Shown here one piece after another: positions 18,776 through 28,176 of a DNA stretch of 64,000 bases. Origin of the DNA: Allobosea sp039673065 (GTDB lineage: Bacteria > Pseudomonadota > Alphaproteobacteria > Rhizobiales > Beijerinckiaceae); NCBI RefSeq assembly GCF_039673065.1, contig NZ_JBDJKW010000003.1:303084-367083 (forward strand), written 5' to 3'. Within the stretch, counting starts at the first letter, position 1. Each line of letters begins with the position of its first letter. Position numbers and translations under genes: made by a program. The notes beneath the pieces were generated by a model. That model was not told where the DNA came from. It ran no database searches and worked only from the letters and a program-made list of their open reading frames with translations.

Positions 18776-18907
18776 ATGTTCGCCCCGACCCGTTCCGCCG
18801 TCGCCGGCCACGCGCGCACGATCTTCACCGTCGCGGAAGCGGCGCTCTCCTCGGCGATCGTCTTCGCCTCGGGCCTGGCCTTCGGCGCCGCCATCGGCTT
18901 CTTCTGA
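18776..18907 (+). CDS. Hypothetical 43-residue protein with one hydrophobic helix
   Basis: A short frame MFAPTRSAVAGHARTIFTVA followed by a glycine/alanine-rich hydrophobic stretch ending GAAIGFF. GGAG at 18766-18769 lies six bases before the ATG at 18776; an in-frame ATG at 18764 lacks a site. One predicted membrane-spanning segment covers about residues 22-43. Its stop is 10 bp from the convergent cfa-like gene. No family is recognised. The good ribosome site and amphipathic-then-hydrophobic layout support a real small membrane protein, but conservation is untested. Confidence 0.45.
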   Translation: MFAPTRSAVAGHARTIFTVAEAALSSAIVFASGLAFGAAIGFF

Positions 18908-18917
18908 GCCGTCAGCC

Positions 18918-20219
18918 TCAGCGGTAGAGATCGGCGCGCGTCAGCGGCAGGCCGGACGCGCCCTTGCGGCGCTTCGAGACCAGCGTCTGGTTGACCAGCG
19001 CCCCGCCGCGCTCGAAGGCGAGCGAGCAGCCGGCGAGATAGAGCAGCCACATCCGCGTCCGCTCCGGCCCGATCTCGGCCTCCGCCTCGGCCCGGCGCGC
19101 GTTCAGCCGCTCCCACCACAGCCGCGTCGTGCGCTGGTAGTGCTCGCGCCAGCCCTCGACATCGTGCACCTCGAAGCCGTAGCGTTCGAGATTGGCGATC
19201 GACATGCCGAGATGGTCGAGCTCTCCTCCCGGAAAGATGTAGCGCACCAGCGCCCGGTATTCCGGTGGCATCCGGTTGAAGGCCTTCTCGGTCTTCTTGG
19301 CGCGGCGCGAGATAGTATGGTGCAGATAGAGCCCGCGCGGCTTGAGCAGCCGGTTCACCGCCTGGAAATAGGTCGGGTGATTGCGGATGCCGACATGCTC
19401 GAACATGCCGATCGAGGAGATCTTGTCGAAGCTCCCCTCCATCTGGGTGAAGTCCTTGAGATGGAGCGTCACCCTGTCCTGCAGGCCGAGCGCCGCGACG
19501 CGTTCGCGGGCAAGCGCCAATTGCTCCTCAGCCAGGGTCACCCCATGCGCCTCGACGCCGTAATGCTGCGCGGCATAGCAGACCAGCGCGCCCCAGCCGC
19601 AGCCGATGTCGAGCAGCCGGTCGCCCGGCTTGAGCCGCAGCTTACGGCAGATCATCTCGAGCTTATCGGTCTGCGCCCGCGCGAGATCGTCATGGTCCTC
19701 GGTGAAGTAGGCGCAGGTATAGACCATGCGCTCGTCGAGGAAGAGGCGGTAGAAGGCGTTGGAGACGTCGTAGTGATGGGCGATGTTCGCCTTGTTGGTC
19801 TCGGGCCGCCCGTCGCGGGCGATCTCGTCGCCGGCGATGTGGTCGACCGCCCGCGGCGCCGTCCCCGGCGCGAACAGGAAGCGGCGCACCACCTCGAACA
19901 CCGCGCCCTTGGGGATGCCGCGCGCCAGCCGGCCGACCTTGCCGTCCGGCCGCGCCGCGGCGAGGTCGAAGACCGAGCCGTTCTCGATGGCGATGCGGTC
20001 GGCGACGTGCAGGTGCAGCAGCGTGTCGAGCCTCGGCCGGCGCAGCAGTGCCGCGACCACGCCGGAATCGCGGATGGCGATCATCAGCCCGTCCGCCGGC
20101 CAGTCGGCCGGGACGCGCGTGCCGTCCCAGAGCGCGAAGCCGAGCTTCAGCCCGAGCTTGGCATGCGCCTCGCCCAGCAGGCGCCGCAGCGCCTCGACCC
20201 GTCTGGCATCCGCACTCAT
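18918..20219 (-). CDS. cfa: Cyclopropane-fatty-acyl-phospholipid synthase family methyltransferase
   Basis: A 433-residue S-adenosylmethionine-dependent enzyme that methylenates cis double bonds of membrane phospholipid acyl chains. The N-terminal sterol-carrier-like region is followed by the catalytic core: AHHYDVSNAFYRLFLD, the SAM motif LLDIGCGWGALVCYAA near residue 200, and FEHVGIRNHPTYFQ. These match CFA synthases. The ATG at 20219 begins the homologous part; the upstream extension is arginine-rich. Some related members make 10-methyl or furan fatty acids, so the precise product is not certain. Confidence 0.88.
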   Translation of the reverse strand: MSADARRVEALRRLLGEAHAKLGLKLGFALWDGTRVPADWPADGLMIAIRDSGVVAALLRRPRLDTLLHLHVADRIAIENGSVFDLAAARPDGKVGRLARGIPKGAVFEVVRRFLFAPGTAPRAVDHIAGDEIARDGRPETNKANIAHHYDVSNAFYRLFLDERMVYTCAYFTEDHDDLARAQTDKLEMICRKLRLKPGDRLLDIGCGWGALVCYAAQHYGVEAHGVTLAEEQLALARERVAALGLQDRVTLHLKDFTQMEGSFDKISSIGMFEHVGIRNHPTYFQAVNRLLKPRGLYLHHTISRRAKKTEKAFNRMPPEYRALVRYIFPGGELDHLGMSIANLERYGFEVHDVEGWREHYQRTTRLWWERLNARRAEAEAEIGPERTRMWLLYLAGCSLAFERGGALVNQTLVSKRRKGASGLPLTRADLYR

Positions 20220-20440
20220 CGGCGTCCGTTCGTCAGCTTGCAGGTCCCGCCTGTGTGGCCGCCGCCGCCGTCCATTGCAAGTCCGCGGCAAGTACGCCGC
20301 ACCGCAATGAGCAGGCCGCGCCCGTTGTGCGCTGCATTTTCACAAACCCCGTCTGGGGATTCTCGCAAAATTAACTATGGCCGGCTCATGATCAGGCTCG
20401 TGGCTTCTAGTGCCGCGCTACTCGTAACGGGAAAAGTCCC

Positions 20441-21958
20441 ATGTCATCAGAGGATGGTCTTGGACGTCGGCTGGCCTTCATGAAGCTCGGTGACAGGGAA
20501 CGCGCCCTCATCGCCGGACTCGAAACCACGATCGTGGACGCGCTTCCGGGTGCGCTCGACACGTTCTACACGCAGATCATGAGCTTCCCCGAGACCAAGG
20601 GGTTCTTCAGCACCGCCGGGCGGATGGAGAGCGCCAAGGGCCGGCAGATCTCGCACTGGCATCGCATCGCCCGCGGCCAGTTCGACGAGGACTATGTCGC
20701 GGCGGTCACCGCCGTCGGCGAGGTCCATGCCCGCATCGGCCTCGAGCCGCGCTGGTATATCGGCGGCTATGCCATGCTGCTCGGCTCGCTGCTCGGCTCG
20801 ATCCTGGAGGCGCGCTGGCCGAAGGGCCGCTTCGGCGGCAAGCTGCCCGGCGCCGAAGAGCGCTCCGCCGAGATCGCCGCCGTGGTCAAGGCCGCGCTGC
20901 TCGACATGGACTACGCCATCTCGGTGTATTTCCAGGCCTCCGAGCGCGCCCGCCTGGCTCTGGAAGCCGATGCGCGCGCCGCCGAGGAAGCCAAGACCGC
21001 CGAGCGCGACAAGGCCATCGCCCAGGTCGGCACGGGCATGGCGGCACTGTCGCGTGGCGACCTGACCTATCGCATGACCGATGACATGCCGCCCGAATAC
21101 GCGGTGCTGCGCGACCATTTCAACCAGGCGATGGACCGGCTCTCGCAGATGGTCGGCACCATCAAGAGCGGCTCGGCCGCGATCTCGACCTCGGCGCTGG
21201 AGATCAACAGCGGCGCCGACGATCTCTCGGCCCGCACCGAGCAGCAGGCTGCGGCGTTGCAGCAGACCGCGGCGACGACGGAGCAGCTGACCGCCTCGGT
21301 CAAGACCTCCTCCCAGTCCTCGGTGCAGTCGGCGACGCTGGCGGACAACGCCTCCAAGGTGGCGCAGACCGGCGGCGAGATCGTCCGCGAGGCGATCGAG
21401 GCGATGGCGCGCATCGAGGGGGCCTCGAAGAAGATCTCCGAGATCACCGGCGTGATCGACGGCATCGCCTTCCAGACCAACCTGCTGGCGCTCAACGCCG
21501 CCGTCGAGGCGGCCCGTGCCGGCGAGGCGGGCCGCGGCTTCGCGGTGGTCGCCGCAGAGGTCCGCGCGCTGGCGCAGCGCTCGGCCGAGGCGGCGAAGGA
21601 CATCACCACGCTGATCGGCTCGTCCGACACCGAGGTGGTCGAGGGCGTGCGCCTGGTCCGTCAGGCCGGCGAGACGCTGGAGAAGATCGTCACCGCCACC
21701 ACCCAGGTCTCCGCCACGGTCAACGAGATCGCGGCCGCCTCGGGCGAGCAGGCCAACGGCATCGACGAGATGGCCCGCACCGTCAGCCATATGGACGAGA
21801 TGACCCAGAGCAATGCGGCGCTGGCCGAGGAGAGCGCGGCCTCGGCCCGGGCCCTGCTCGACCAGATCGAGCGGCTCAACCGGCTGGTCGGCGCCTTCCG
21901 CACCGGGCCGGAGGAGCAGGCGGCAGCGCCCGCCGCCGCGCGGATCCGCGCGGCCTAG
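20441..21958 (+). CDS. Globin-coupled methyl-accepting chemotaxis protein (HemAT-like aerotaxis sensor)
   Basis: A 505-residue cytoplasmic chemoreceptor without membrane segments. Residues 1-170 form a protoglobin sensor: GEVHARIGLEPRWYIGGY places the likely heme-ligating proximal histidine at residue 96. A HAMP-like linker (MAALSRGDLTYRM) near 195 leads to the methyl-accepting signalling coiled coil. The conserved hairpin tip IAFQTNLLALNAAVEAARAG is near 340. It lacks the C-terminal receptor-docking pentapeptide. It should sense O2 or another diatomic gas and control the CheA kinase. No che or flagellar genes are nearby, so it acts at a distance. Confidence 0.93.
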   Translation: MSSEDGLGRRLAFMKLGDRERALIAGLETTIVDALPGALDTFYTQIMSFPETKGFFSTAGRMESAKGRQISHWHRIARGQFDEDYVAAVTAVGEVHARIGLEPRWYIGGYAMLLGSLLGSILEARWPKGRFGGKLPGAEERSAEIAAVVKAALLDMDYAISVYFQASERARLALEADARAAEEAKTAERDKAIAQVGTGMAALSRGDLTYRMTDDMPPEYAVLRDHFNQAMDRLSQMVGTIKSGSAAISTSALEINSGADDLSARTEQQAAALQQTAATTEQLTASVKTSSQSSVQSATLADNASKVAQTGGEIVREAIEAMARIEGASKKISEITGVIDGIAFQTNLLALNAAVEAARAGEAGRGFAVVAAEVRALAQRSAEAAKDITTLIGSSDTEVVEGVRLVRQAGETLEKIVTATTQVSATVNEIAAASGEQANGIDEMARTVSHMDEMTQSNAALAEESAASARALLDQIERLNRLVGAFRTGPEEQAAAPAAARIRAA

Positions 21959-21980
21959 CAGTCGGCATGCGAGGGCATCG

Positions 21981-22208
21981 TCAGAAATCGCTGGCGATGC
22001 CCTTCACCTCCCAATCGTCATAGCGCACGGGCTCGAGCCCGCCGCGACCGTCGATCTCGCGGGCTCCGGTGATCTCGGCGGCGCGTGCGTCGATCGCGGC
22101 GCGCCTCGCCTCGGCCTCCGCAAGCGCCCGCTTCGCGGCCGGCGGCAGCGTCTTGGCGGGGGCGTCCCCGTCGCTCGCCGCGTCCTTCGGCATCTCGTCG
22201 CCGCCCAT
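21981..22208 (-). CDS. DUF1674 protein, SDHAF4-like succinate dehydrogenase assembly factor
   Basis: A 75-residue protein whose C-terminus GLEPVRYDDWEVKGIASDF is the hallmark of DUF1674/SDHAF4. The mitochondrial homologue binds flavinated SdhA and promotes succinate dehydrogenase assembly. ATG 22208 is chosen because AGGAGG lies seven bases upstream; an earlier in-frame ATG at 22229 is less well placed. It converges with the chemoreceptor gene and is divergent from htpX (121 bp). Function in bacteria is inferred from the mitochondrial protein. Confidence 0.85.
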   Translation of the reverse strand: MGGDEMPKDAASDGDAPAKTLPPAAKRALAEAEARRAAIDARAAEITGAREIDGRGGLEPVRYDDWEVKGIASDF

Positions 22209-22329
22209 CGCGCCACCTCCTGCTCGCATCTCGTCTTGCGGGACCGGCCCCGCCCTCACCACATAGGAGCGCAAACGGCATCCGGCGAGGATTTTCCCGC
22301 CGCGCCCGTCACGCGACGAGAGGTGCTCG

Positions 22330-23250
22330 ATGAACTACATCAAGACCGGCATGCTGATGGCGGCGCTGACCGCCCTGTTCGGCGTGGTCGGCTATCTGCT
22401 CGCCGGCGCCAGCGGCATGGCGATCGCGCTCGCCATCGCGGTGGCCACCAACCTGTTCAGCTACTGGAATTCCGACAGGCTGGCGCTCGCCGCCCACAAC
22501 GCCCATGAGGTCGACGAGCGCAGCGCGCCCGAGCTCTACGGCATGGTGCGCACGCTCGCCCAGCGCGCGGGCCTGCCGATGCCGCGCGTCTACATCATCG
22601 ACGAGGACCAGCCCAACGCCTTCGCCACCGGCCGCAACCCGCAGAACGCGGCCGTGGCGGCGACGACCGGCATCCTGCGCACGCTGAGCTATGACGAGCT
22701 GGCGGGCGTGATGGCGCACGAGCTCGCCCACATCAGGAACCACGACACGCTGACCATGACGATCACCGCCACCATGGCGGGCGCGATCTCGACGATCGGC
22801 AGCTTCGGCATGCTGTTCGGCGGCGGCCATAACGGCAACCGCCCCAACCCGATCGTGCAGATCCTGGTGATGATCCTGGCGCCGCTGGCGGCGACGATCA
22901 TCCAGATGGCGATCTCGCGCTCGCGCGAATACGAGGCCGACCGGCTCGGCGGCGAGATCTGTGGCAATCCGGCGGCGCTGGCCGACGCGCTCGCCAAGAT
23001 CGCCGGCGGCGTCGCGCATATTCCGAACGAGACGGCGGAGGCGAAGCCTGCTACGGCGCACATGTTCATCATCAACCCCCTGAGCGGCCGCGGCATGGAT
23101 TCCCTGTTCTCGACTCACCCCGACACCGGCAACCGCATCGCGGCGCTGATGGAGCAGGCGCGCGCCATGGGCGCCGCCGGGGCGAGCTTCAGCCGCGGCG
23201 CCGCCGCCAACCCGTTCGGCGCCGGTCGCCGCTCCGGCCCCTGGGGCTGA
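22330..23250 (+). CDS. htpX: HtpX membrane zinc protease
   Basis: A 306-residue M48 family protease of the inner membrane. Two N-terminal hydrophobic segments (residues about 5-45) precede the HELAH motif (H130, H134) with the third ligand in SREYEADRLGGE near 200. Two more hydrophobic segments lie between. The C-terminus is glycine/alanine-rich. It degrades misfolded membrane proteins. It is followed after 2 bp by rsmB, a common arrangement in Rhizobiales that implies co-transcription. Confidence 0.95.
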   Translation: MNYIKTGMLMAALTALFGVVGYLLAGASGMAIALAIAVATNLFSYWNSDRLALAAHNAHEVDERSAPELYGMVRTLAQRAGLPMPRVYIIDEDQPNAFATGRNPQNAAVAATTGILRTLSYDELAGVMAHELAHIRNHDTLTMTITATMAGAISTIGSFGMLFGGGHNGNRPNPIVQILVMILAPLAATIIQMAISRSREYEADRLGGEICGNPAALADALAKIAGGVAHIPNETAEAKPATAHMFIINPLSGRGMDSLFSTHPDTGNRIAALMEQARAMGAAGASFSRGAAANPFGAGRRSGPWG

Positions 23251-23252
23251 GC

Positions 23253-24587
23253 ATGACCGAGCAGGATGCGATCGCGGGCGCCGGCGCCGACGCGCCGGGC
23301 CTTCCGGCCCGCCGGCTCGCCGCCGCGCTGGTGGACGAGGTGCTCCGGGCGGGCGTCGCCCTCGACGAGACCTTCGAGCGGCAGGCGCGCGCCGCCGGCC
23401 TGCCGCCGGAGGACGCCGCGCTCGCCCGCGCCATCGCGACCGTCGCCTTCCGTCGCCTCGGCAGCATCCGCAAGGCCATGGCGGCGCGCCTGGAACGCGG
23501 CACGCCCAAGCGCTCCGGCCCGTTCGAGCCGATCGTGATCGCGGCCATCGCGCAGCTGCTCTATCTCGACGTGCCCGACCATGCGGCGGTCGATCTCTGC
23601 ATCCGCCATCTCCACGAGGATCTGCGCTCGGCGCGCTATGTCTCGCTGGCGAACGCCCTGCTGCGCCGCATCGCCCGCGAGCGCGAGGCGATCCTCGCCG
23701 GCGGCGAGGATTTCGACGACATCCCCGGCTGGCTGCGCACCAGCTGGGTCGAGAGCTATGGCGAGGAGACGGCGCGCGCCATCGCCCGCGCCCACGCCCA
23801 GGAGCCGCCGCTCGACCTGACGGTGAAGGACGACGCCGCCGGCTGGGCGCAGCGTCTGGAAGGCAGCGTGCTGCCGACCGGTTCGGTGCGCCTGCACGGC
23901 CGCGGCGGCGTCGCAAACCTCGCCGGCTTCGAGGACGGCGCCTGGTGGGTGCAGGACGCCGCCGCCGCGATCCCCGCCCGCCTGCTCAGGGCGAAGCCCG
24001 GCGACCGCGTCGCCGATCTCTGCGCCGCGCCCGGCGGCAAGACCGCCCAGCTCGCCGCCGCCGGCGCCGACGTCACCGCGCTCGATCGCTCCGCTCCGCG
24101 CCTGCGCCGGCTGGAGGCCAATCTCCAGCGCCTCGGGCTATCCGCCACCGTCGTCACCGCCGACGCCGCGACCTATGCGGCCGAACCCTTCGACGCGGTG
24201 CTGCTCGACGCGCCCTGCAGCGCCACGGGCACGATCCGGCGCCACCCCGACGTCGCCTGGACCAAGGCGCCCGAGGACGTCATCAGGCTCGCCGCCCTGC
24301 AGGCCCGCCTGCTCGACCATGCCGCCGAGTTGACCCGCCCCGGCGGCCGGCTCGTCTACTGCACCTGCTCGCTCGAACCCGCCGAGGGCGAGCGGCAGAT
24401 CGCGGCGCTGCTGGCCCGCCGCAGCGATCTCCGGCGCGATCCGATCACGCCCGAGGAGGTCGGCGGCATCGCAGAGGCACTGACGCCGGAGGGCGATCTG
24501 CGCACCTTGCCGCAGCAGATCCCTGGGGACACCGCGCGGCTCTCGGGATGGGCGGGATTTTACGCAACCCGGCTGATCAGGCTATGA
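23253..24587 (+). CDS. rsmB: 16S rRNA m5C967 methyltransferase RsmB-like
   Basis: A 444-residue RNA cytosine-C5 methyltransferase. An N-terminal NusB-like helical domain (residues 1-150) is followed by the Rossmann-type domain: VADLCAAPGGKTAQLAAAG, the motif-IV cysteine region DAPCSATGTIRRHPDVAW, and the nucleophile motif LVYCTCSLEPAEGE. The two cysteines are as in RsmB/NOP2 enzymes. It modifies 16S rRNA during ribosome assembly. Confidence 0.93.
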   Translation: MTEQDAIAGAGADAPGLPARRLAAALVDEVLRAGVALDETFERQARAAGLPPEDAALARAIATVAFRRLGSIRKAMAARLERGTPKRSGPFEPIVIAAIAQLLYLDVPDHAAVDLCIRHLHEDLRSARYVSLANALLRRIAREREAILAGGEDFDDIPGWLRTSWVESYGEETARAIARAHAQEPPLDLTVKDDAAGWAQRLEGSVLPTGSVRLHGRGGVANLAGFEDGAWWVQDAAAAIPARLLRAKPGDRVADLCAAPGGKTAQLAAAGADVTALDRSAPRLRRLEANLQRLGLSATVVTADAATYAAEPFDAVLLDAPCSATGTIRRHPDVAWTKAPEDVIRLAALQARLLDHAAELTRPGGRLVYCTCSLEPAEGERQIAALLARRSDLRRDPITPEEVGGIAEALTPEGDLRTLPQQIPGDTARLSGWAGFYATRLIRL

Positions 24588-24626
24588 GTCGCTGCGGACT
24601 CGCCTCCGACCCGGAGGCGACGCGGC

Positions 24627-26420
24627 ATGGCGGACGAACGATTGAACGGCTGGTCTGAGCGTGGAGACATAGCGCGCGCGGCGATCGGCCGGGCGATGCG
24701 TCGTACCCGCGGACACCTCGCCGGCGCCCGCCGGCTGGCCTGGCCGTTCGGGCGCATCCGCGCCAGCCGCCTGCTCTTCGCACCGCACGACCTGCGCACC
24801 GCCGACCCCACGGTCGCCGCCGACATCTATGCCGGCTACTTCGCCCTGGCCGGCCGCACGGTGAACGGCCATGGCGAATCGCCCTTCGCCATCGTGCCGC
24901 CGAGCGAGGCCTGGGCCGAGGCGCTGCACGGCTTCGGCTGGCTGCGCCATCTGCGCGCCGCCGACACCGCCATCGCCCGCGCCAATGCCCGCGCCCTGGT
25001 CGACGAGTTCCTCGGCCAGCGCCACGACCGCGAGCCGGTCGCGCGGCGCCCGCGCATCATGGCGCGCCGGCTGATGTCTTTCCTGTCGCATTCGCCGCTG
25101 CTGCTCGAAGGCGCCGACCACCTGTTCTACGGCCGCTTCATCCGCCATGTGACGCAGACGGCGGAGCGCCTGCAGCTGGCGCTCGCCGGCGCCGTCGAGG
25201 GGCTCGACCGGCTGCAGGGCCTCGTCGCGCTGACCTTCGCCGCGATCTGCCTCGAAGGCCAGGATCGCCGCCTGCGCCGCATCGAAGCCGCGCTCGCCGA
25301 CGAGCTGGAGCGCCAGATCCAGCCCGATGGCGGCCATCTCAGCCGCAATCCCGGCGTGATCATCGACCTGCTGCTCGACCTGCTGCCGCTGCGCGAGACC
25401 TTCTCGGCGCGCGGGCTCGAGCCGCCGCGCGGCATCATCATGGCGATCGACCGGATGATGCCGCATCTGCGCCTGTTCCGGCACGGCGACGGCGCGCTCG
25501 CCCTGTTCAACGGCATGGGGCCGACCCCGCCCGACCTGATGGCGACGCTCGCCGCCTATGACGACGCCCGCGCGCGGCCGATCGAGCACGCCGCCTATGC
25601 CGGCTACGACCGGCTCTCGGCGGGGCCGACCACGGTGGTGATCGACGCCGGCAAGCCGCCTTCCGGCGCGGCCTCGATCGAGGCGCATGCCGGCTGCCTC
25701 AGCTTCGAACTGTCGAGCGGCAGCAGCCGCATCGTGGTGAACTGCGGCGCCAGCCGCCACGGCGCGCCGGCGCAGAGGCTGGCGGCGCGCACCACCGCCG
25801 CCCATTCGACCGTGGTGATCGACGACCGCTCGAGCTGCGTCTTCGGCCTCGTGCTCGGCGAGCGGCGCATCACCGCCGGCCCGAGCGATGTGCGCGTCGC
25901 CCGGCAGGACGGGCCGGACGGCATCGACTGGATGGCGAGCCATGACGGCTATCGCCGCGCCTTCGGCGTGGCGCATACGCGGCGCCTGCGCCTGCGCAGC
26001 GGCGGGGCCGAACTGGTCGGCGAGGACGAGATCGCGGCGCAGCCCGCCGGCGGCCCGCCGGCCGCGCCTTTGCCGGCCGCCGCACGCTTCCACCTGCATC
26101 CCGCCGTCAAGGCGAGCCTGATCCGCGAGGGCGAGGGCGCCCTGCTCGCCCTGCCCTCCGGCGAGGTCTGGGCCTTCGAGGCCGCCGGCCACCGCGTCGC
26201 GCTGGAGGAGAGCGTCTTCTTCGCCGCCACGGACGGGCGGCGCCGCAGCAGCCAGCTGGTGGTGAGCTTCGACGCCGCCGCGACGCCGACCCTGTCCTGG
26301 CGCTTCGCCCGCCTCGGCGCCGCCGGCCGCCGCGCCGCGGCCCTTGCCGAAGAGACGCCCGCGCCGGCTGCCAACCCGCCCGAGGACCTGCCCCCGGCCG
26401 ATCCGGCGCCGTCGCCCTGA
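24627..26420 (+). CDS. Heparinase II/III family protein
   Basis: A 597-residue protein with an N-terminal helical toroid (YFALAGRTVNGHGESPF, FGWLRHLRAADTAIARANAR) and a C-terminal beta-sandwich of the heparinase II/III type from about residue 330 (VVNCGASRHGAPAQRLAAR, AAHSTVVIDDRSS). The family holds polysaccharide lyases for heparin or alginate. However, alphaproteobacterial versions next to rsmB and purH are conserved orthologues with no signal peptide and no polysaccharide locus, so they may act on an endogenous polymer. The reaction is not established. Confidence 0.85.
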   Translation: MADERLNGWSERGDIARAAIGRAMRRTRGHLAGARRLAWPFGRIRASRLLFAPHDLRTADPTVAADIYAGYFALAGRTVNGHGESPFAIVPPSEAWAEALHGFGWLRHLRAADTAIARANARALVDEFLGQRHDREPVARRPRIMARRLMSFLSHSPLLLEGADHLFYGRFIRHVTQTAERLQLALAGAVEGLDRLQGLVALTFAAICLEGQDRRLRRIEAALADELERQIQPDGGHLSRNPGVIIDLLLDLLPLRETFSARGLEPPRGIIMAIDRMMPHLRLFRHGDGALALFNGMGPTPPDLMATLAAYDDARARPIEHAAYAGYDRLSAGPTTVVIDAGKPPSGAASIEAHAGCLSFELSSGSSRIVVNCGASRHGAPAQRLAARTTAAHSTVVIDDRSSCVFGLVLGERRITAGPSDVRVARQDGPDGIDWMASHDGYRRAFGVAHTRRLRLRSGGAELVGEDEIAAQPAGGPPAAPLPAAARFHLHPAVKASLIREGEGALLALPSGEVWAFEAAGHRVALEESVFFAATDGRRRSSQLVVSFDAAATPTLSWRFARLGAAGRRAAALAEETPAPAANPPEDLPPADPAPSP

Positions 26421-26430
26421 TGCGTCGCCC

Positions 26431-26458
26431 CTGACGCATGGCCGCTGACGCATGGCCG
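26431..26458. repeat. 14-bp perfect tandem duplication
   Basis: CTGACGCATGGCCG occurs twice without spacing at 26431-26444 and 26445-26458, in the gap between the heparinase-family gene and purH. It is probably a local slippage duplication. It creates two extra ATGs that lead to no sensible gene. Confidence 0.6.
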
Positions 26459-26559
26459 GCCCGCGCCGGCCGACCCGCGCTTTCCAGCCGGGCCTCGGCG
26501 TGATAGGGCGCGGCGAGCCCATTTCACGCGCCTTCGCGCCCCGTCTGGACCTTCGCACC

Positions 26560-28152
26560 ATGCCGAACGCACTCCGCCGCGTCGAACGCGCGCTGCTTTC
26601 CGTCTCCGACAAGACCGGCCTGATCGACTTCGCCCGGGCGCTCTCTGCGCGCGGCATCGCGCTGGTCTCGACCGGCGGCACCGCTAAGGCGATCGCCGAG
26701 GCCGGCCTGCCGGTCACCGACGTCTCCGACCTCACCGGCTTCCCCGAGATGATGGACGGCCGGGTCAAGACTCTGCATCCGAAGGTCCATGGCGGCCTGC
26801 TCGCCATCCGCTCGCATCCCGAGCACCAGGCCTCGATGCTCGGCCATGGCATCAAGCCGATCGACCTGCTGGTGGTGAACCTCTACCCGTTCGAGGCCAC
26901 CGTCGCCGCCGGCAAGGCCTATGACGACTGCATCGAGAACATCGACATCGGCGGGCCGGCGATGATCCGCGCCGCCGCCAAGAACCATCACGACGTCGCC
27001 GTAGTGGTCGAGCCGGGCGATTACGAGGCGGTGCTCGCCGATCTCGCCGCGCATGAGGGCGCCACCACGCTGACGCTGCGCCGCAAGCTCGCCCAGAAGG
27101 CCTATGCCCGCACCGGCGCCTATGACGCCGCGATCTCCAACTGGTTCGCCGGCGAACTCGGCGACACCGCGCCGGCCTTCCGCGCGCTCGGCGGCGGACT
27201 TGCCGAAAGCCTGCGCTATGGCGAGAACCCGCATCAATGGGCCGCCTTCTACCGCACGCCCGAGAGCCGCCCCGGCGTCGCCACCGCCCGGCAGGTCCAG
27301 GGCAAGCAGCTCTCCTACAACAACATCAACGACACGGACGCCGCCTTCGAATGCGTCGCCGAGTTCGACCCGGCCCGCACCGCCGCCTGCGTCATCATCA
27401 AGCACGCCAATCCCTGCGGCGTCGCCGAAGGGGCCTCGCTGCTGGAGGCCTATGAGCGTGCGCTCGCCTGCGATCCGGTCTCGGCCTTCGGCGGCATCGT
27501 CGCGCTGAACCGTACGCTCGACGCGCAGGCCGCCAGGAAGATCGTCGAGATCTTCACCGAGGTGATCATCGCCCCCGACGCCGACGAAGACGCGATCGCC
27601 ATCATCGCCGCCAAGAAGAACCTGCGCCTGCTGCTGACCGGCGGCCTGCCGGACGTGCGCGCCTCCGGTCTCTCGCTGCGCACCGTCGCCGGCGGCTTCC
27701 TCGCCCAGGCCCGCGACAATGCGGTGGTCGACGACATGGAACTCAAGGTCGTCACCAAGCGCCAGCCGAGCGAGGCCGAACTTGCCGATCTGCGCTTCGC
27801 CTTCCGCGTCGCCAAGCACGTCAAGTCGAACGCCATCGTCTATGCGAAGAATCTCGCCACGGTCGGCGTCGGCGCTGGACAGATGAGCCGTGTCGATTCC
27901 TCGCGCATCGCCGCCTGGAAGGCGGGCGAGGCGGCCAAGGCCGCTGGTGCGGCCGAGAGCCTCGCCAAGGGTGCCGTCGTCGCCTCCGACGCCTTCTTCC
28001 CCTTCGCCGACGGCCTGCTCGCCGCGGCGGAAGCCGGCGCCACCGCGGTGATCCAGCCCGGCGGCTCGATGCGCGACGACGAGGTGATCAAGGCCGCCGA
28101 CGAGGCCGGCCTCGCCATGGTCTTCACGGGGCACCGCCACTTCCGGCACTGA
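26560..28152 (+). CDS. purH: Bifunctional AICAR transformylase/IMP cyclohydrolase
   Basis: A 530-residue cytoplasmic enzyme catalysing the last two steps of de novo IMP synthesis. The N-terminal methylglyoxal-synthase-like cyclohydrolase domain (residues 1-200) has ALLSVSDKTGLIDFARAL and MMDGRVKTLHPKVHGG. The transformylase domain shows LRYGENPHQWAAFYR, KHANPCGVAEG with its catalytic Lys-His, and SDAFFPFADG near the C-terminus. ATG 26560 is the family start. No other pur gene is adjacent. Confidence 0.97.
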   Translation: MPNALRRVERALLSVSDKTGLIDFARALSARGIALVSTGGTAKAIAEAGLPVTDVSDLTGFPEMMDGRVKTLHPKVHGGLLAIRSHPEHQASMLGHGIKPIDLLVVNLYPFEATVAAGKAYDDCIENIDIGGPAMIRAAAKNHHDVAVVVEPGDYEAVLADLAAHEGATTLTLRRKLAQKAYARTGAYDAAISNWFAGELGDTAPAFRALGGGLAESLRYGENPHQWAAFYRTPESRPGVATARQVQGKQLSYNNINDTDAAFECVAEFDPARTAACVIIKHANPCGVAEGASLLEAYERALACDPVSAFGGIVALNRTLDAQAARKIVEIFTEVIIAPDADEDAIAIIAAKKNLRLLLTGGLPDVRASGLSLRTVAGGFLAQARDNAVVDDMELKVVTKRQPSEAELADLRFAFRVAKHVKSNAIVYAKNLATVGVGAGQMSRVDSSRIAAWKAGEAAKAAGAAESLAKGAVVASDAFFPFADGLLAAAEAGATAVIQPGGSMRDDEVIKAADEAGLAMVFTGHRHFRH

Positions 28153-28176
28153 CCCGAAACGGAGGAACTGTCGCCG

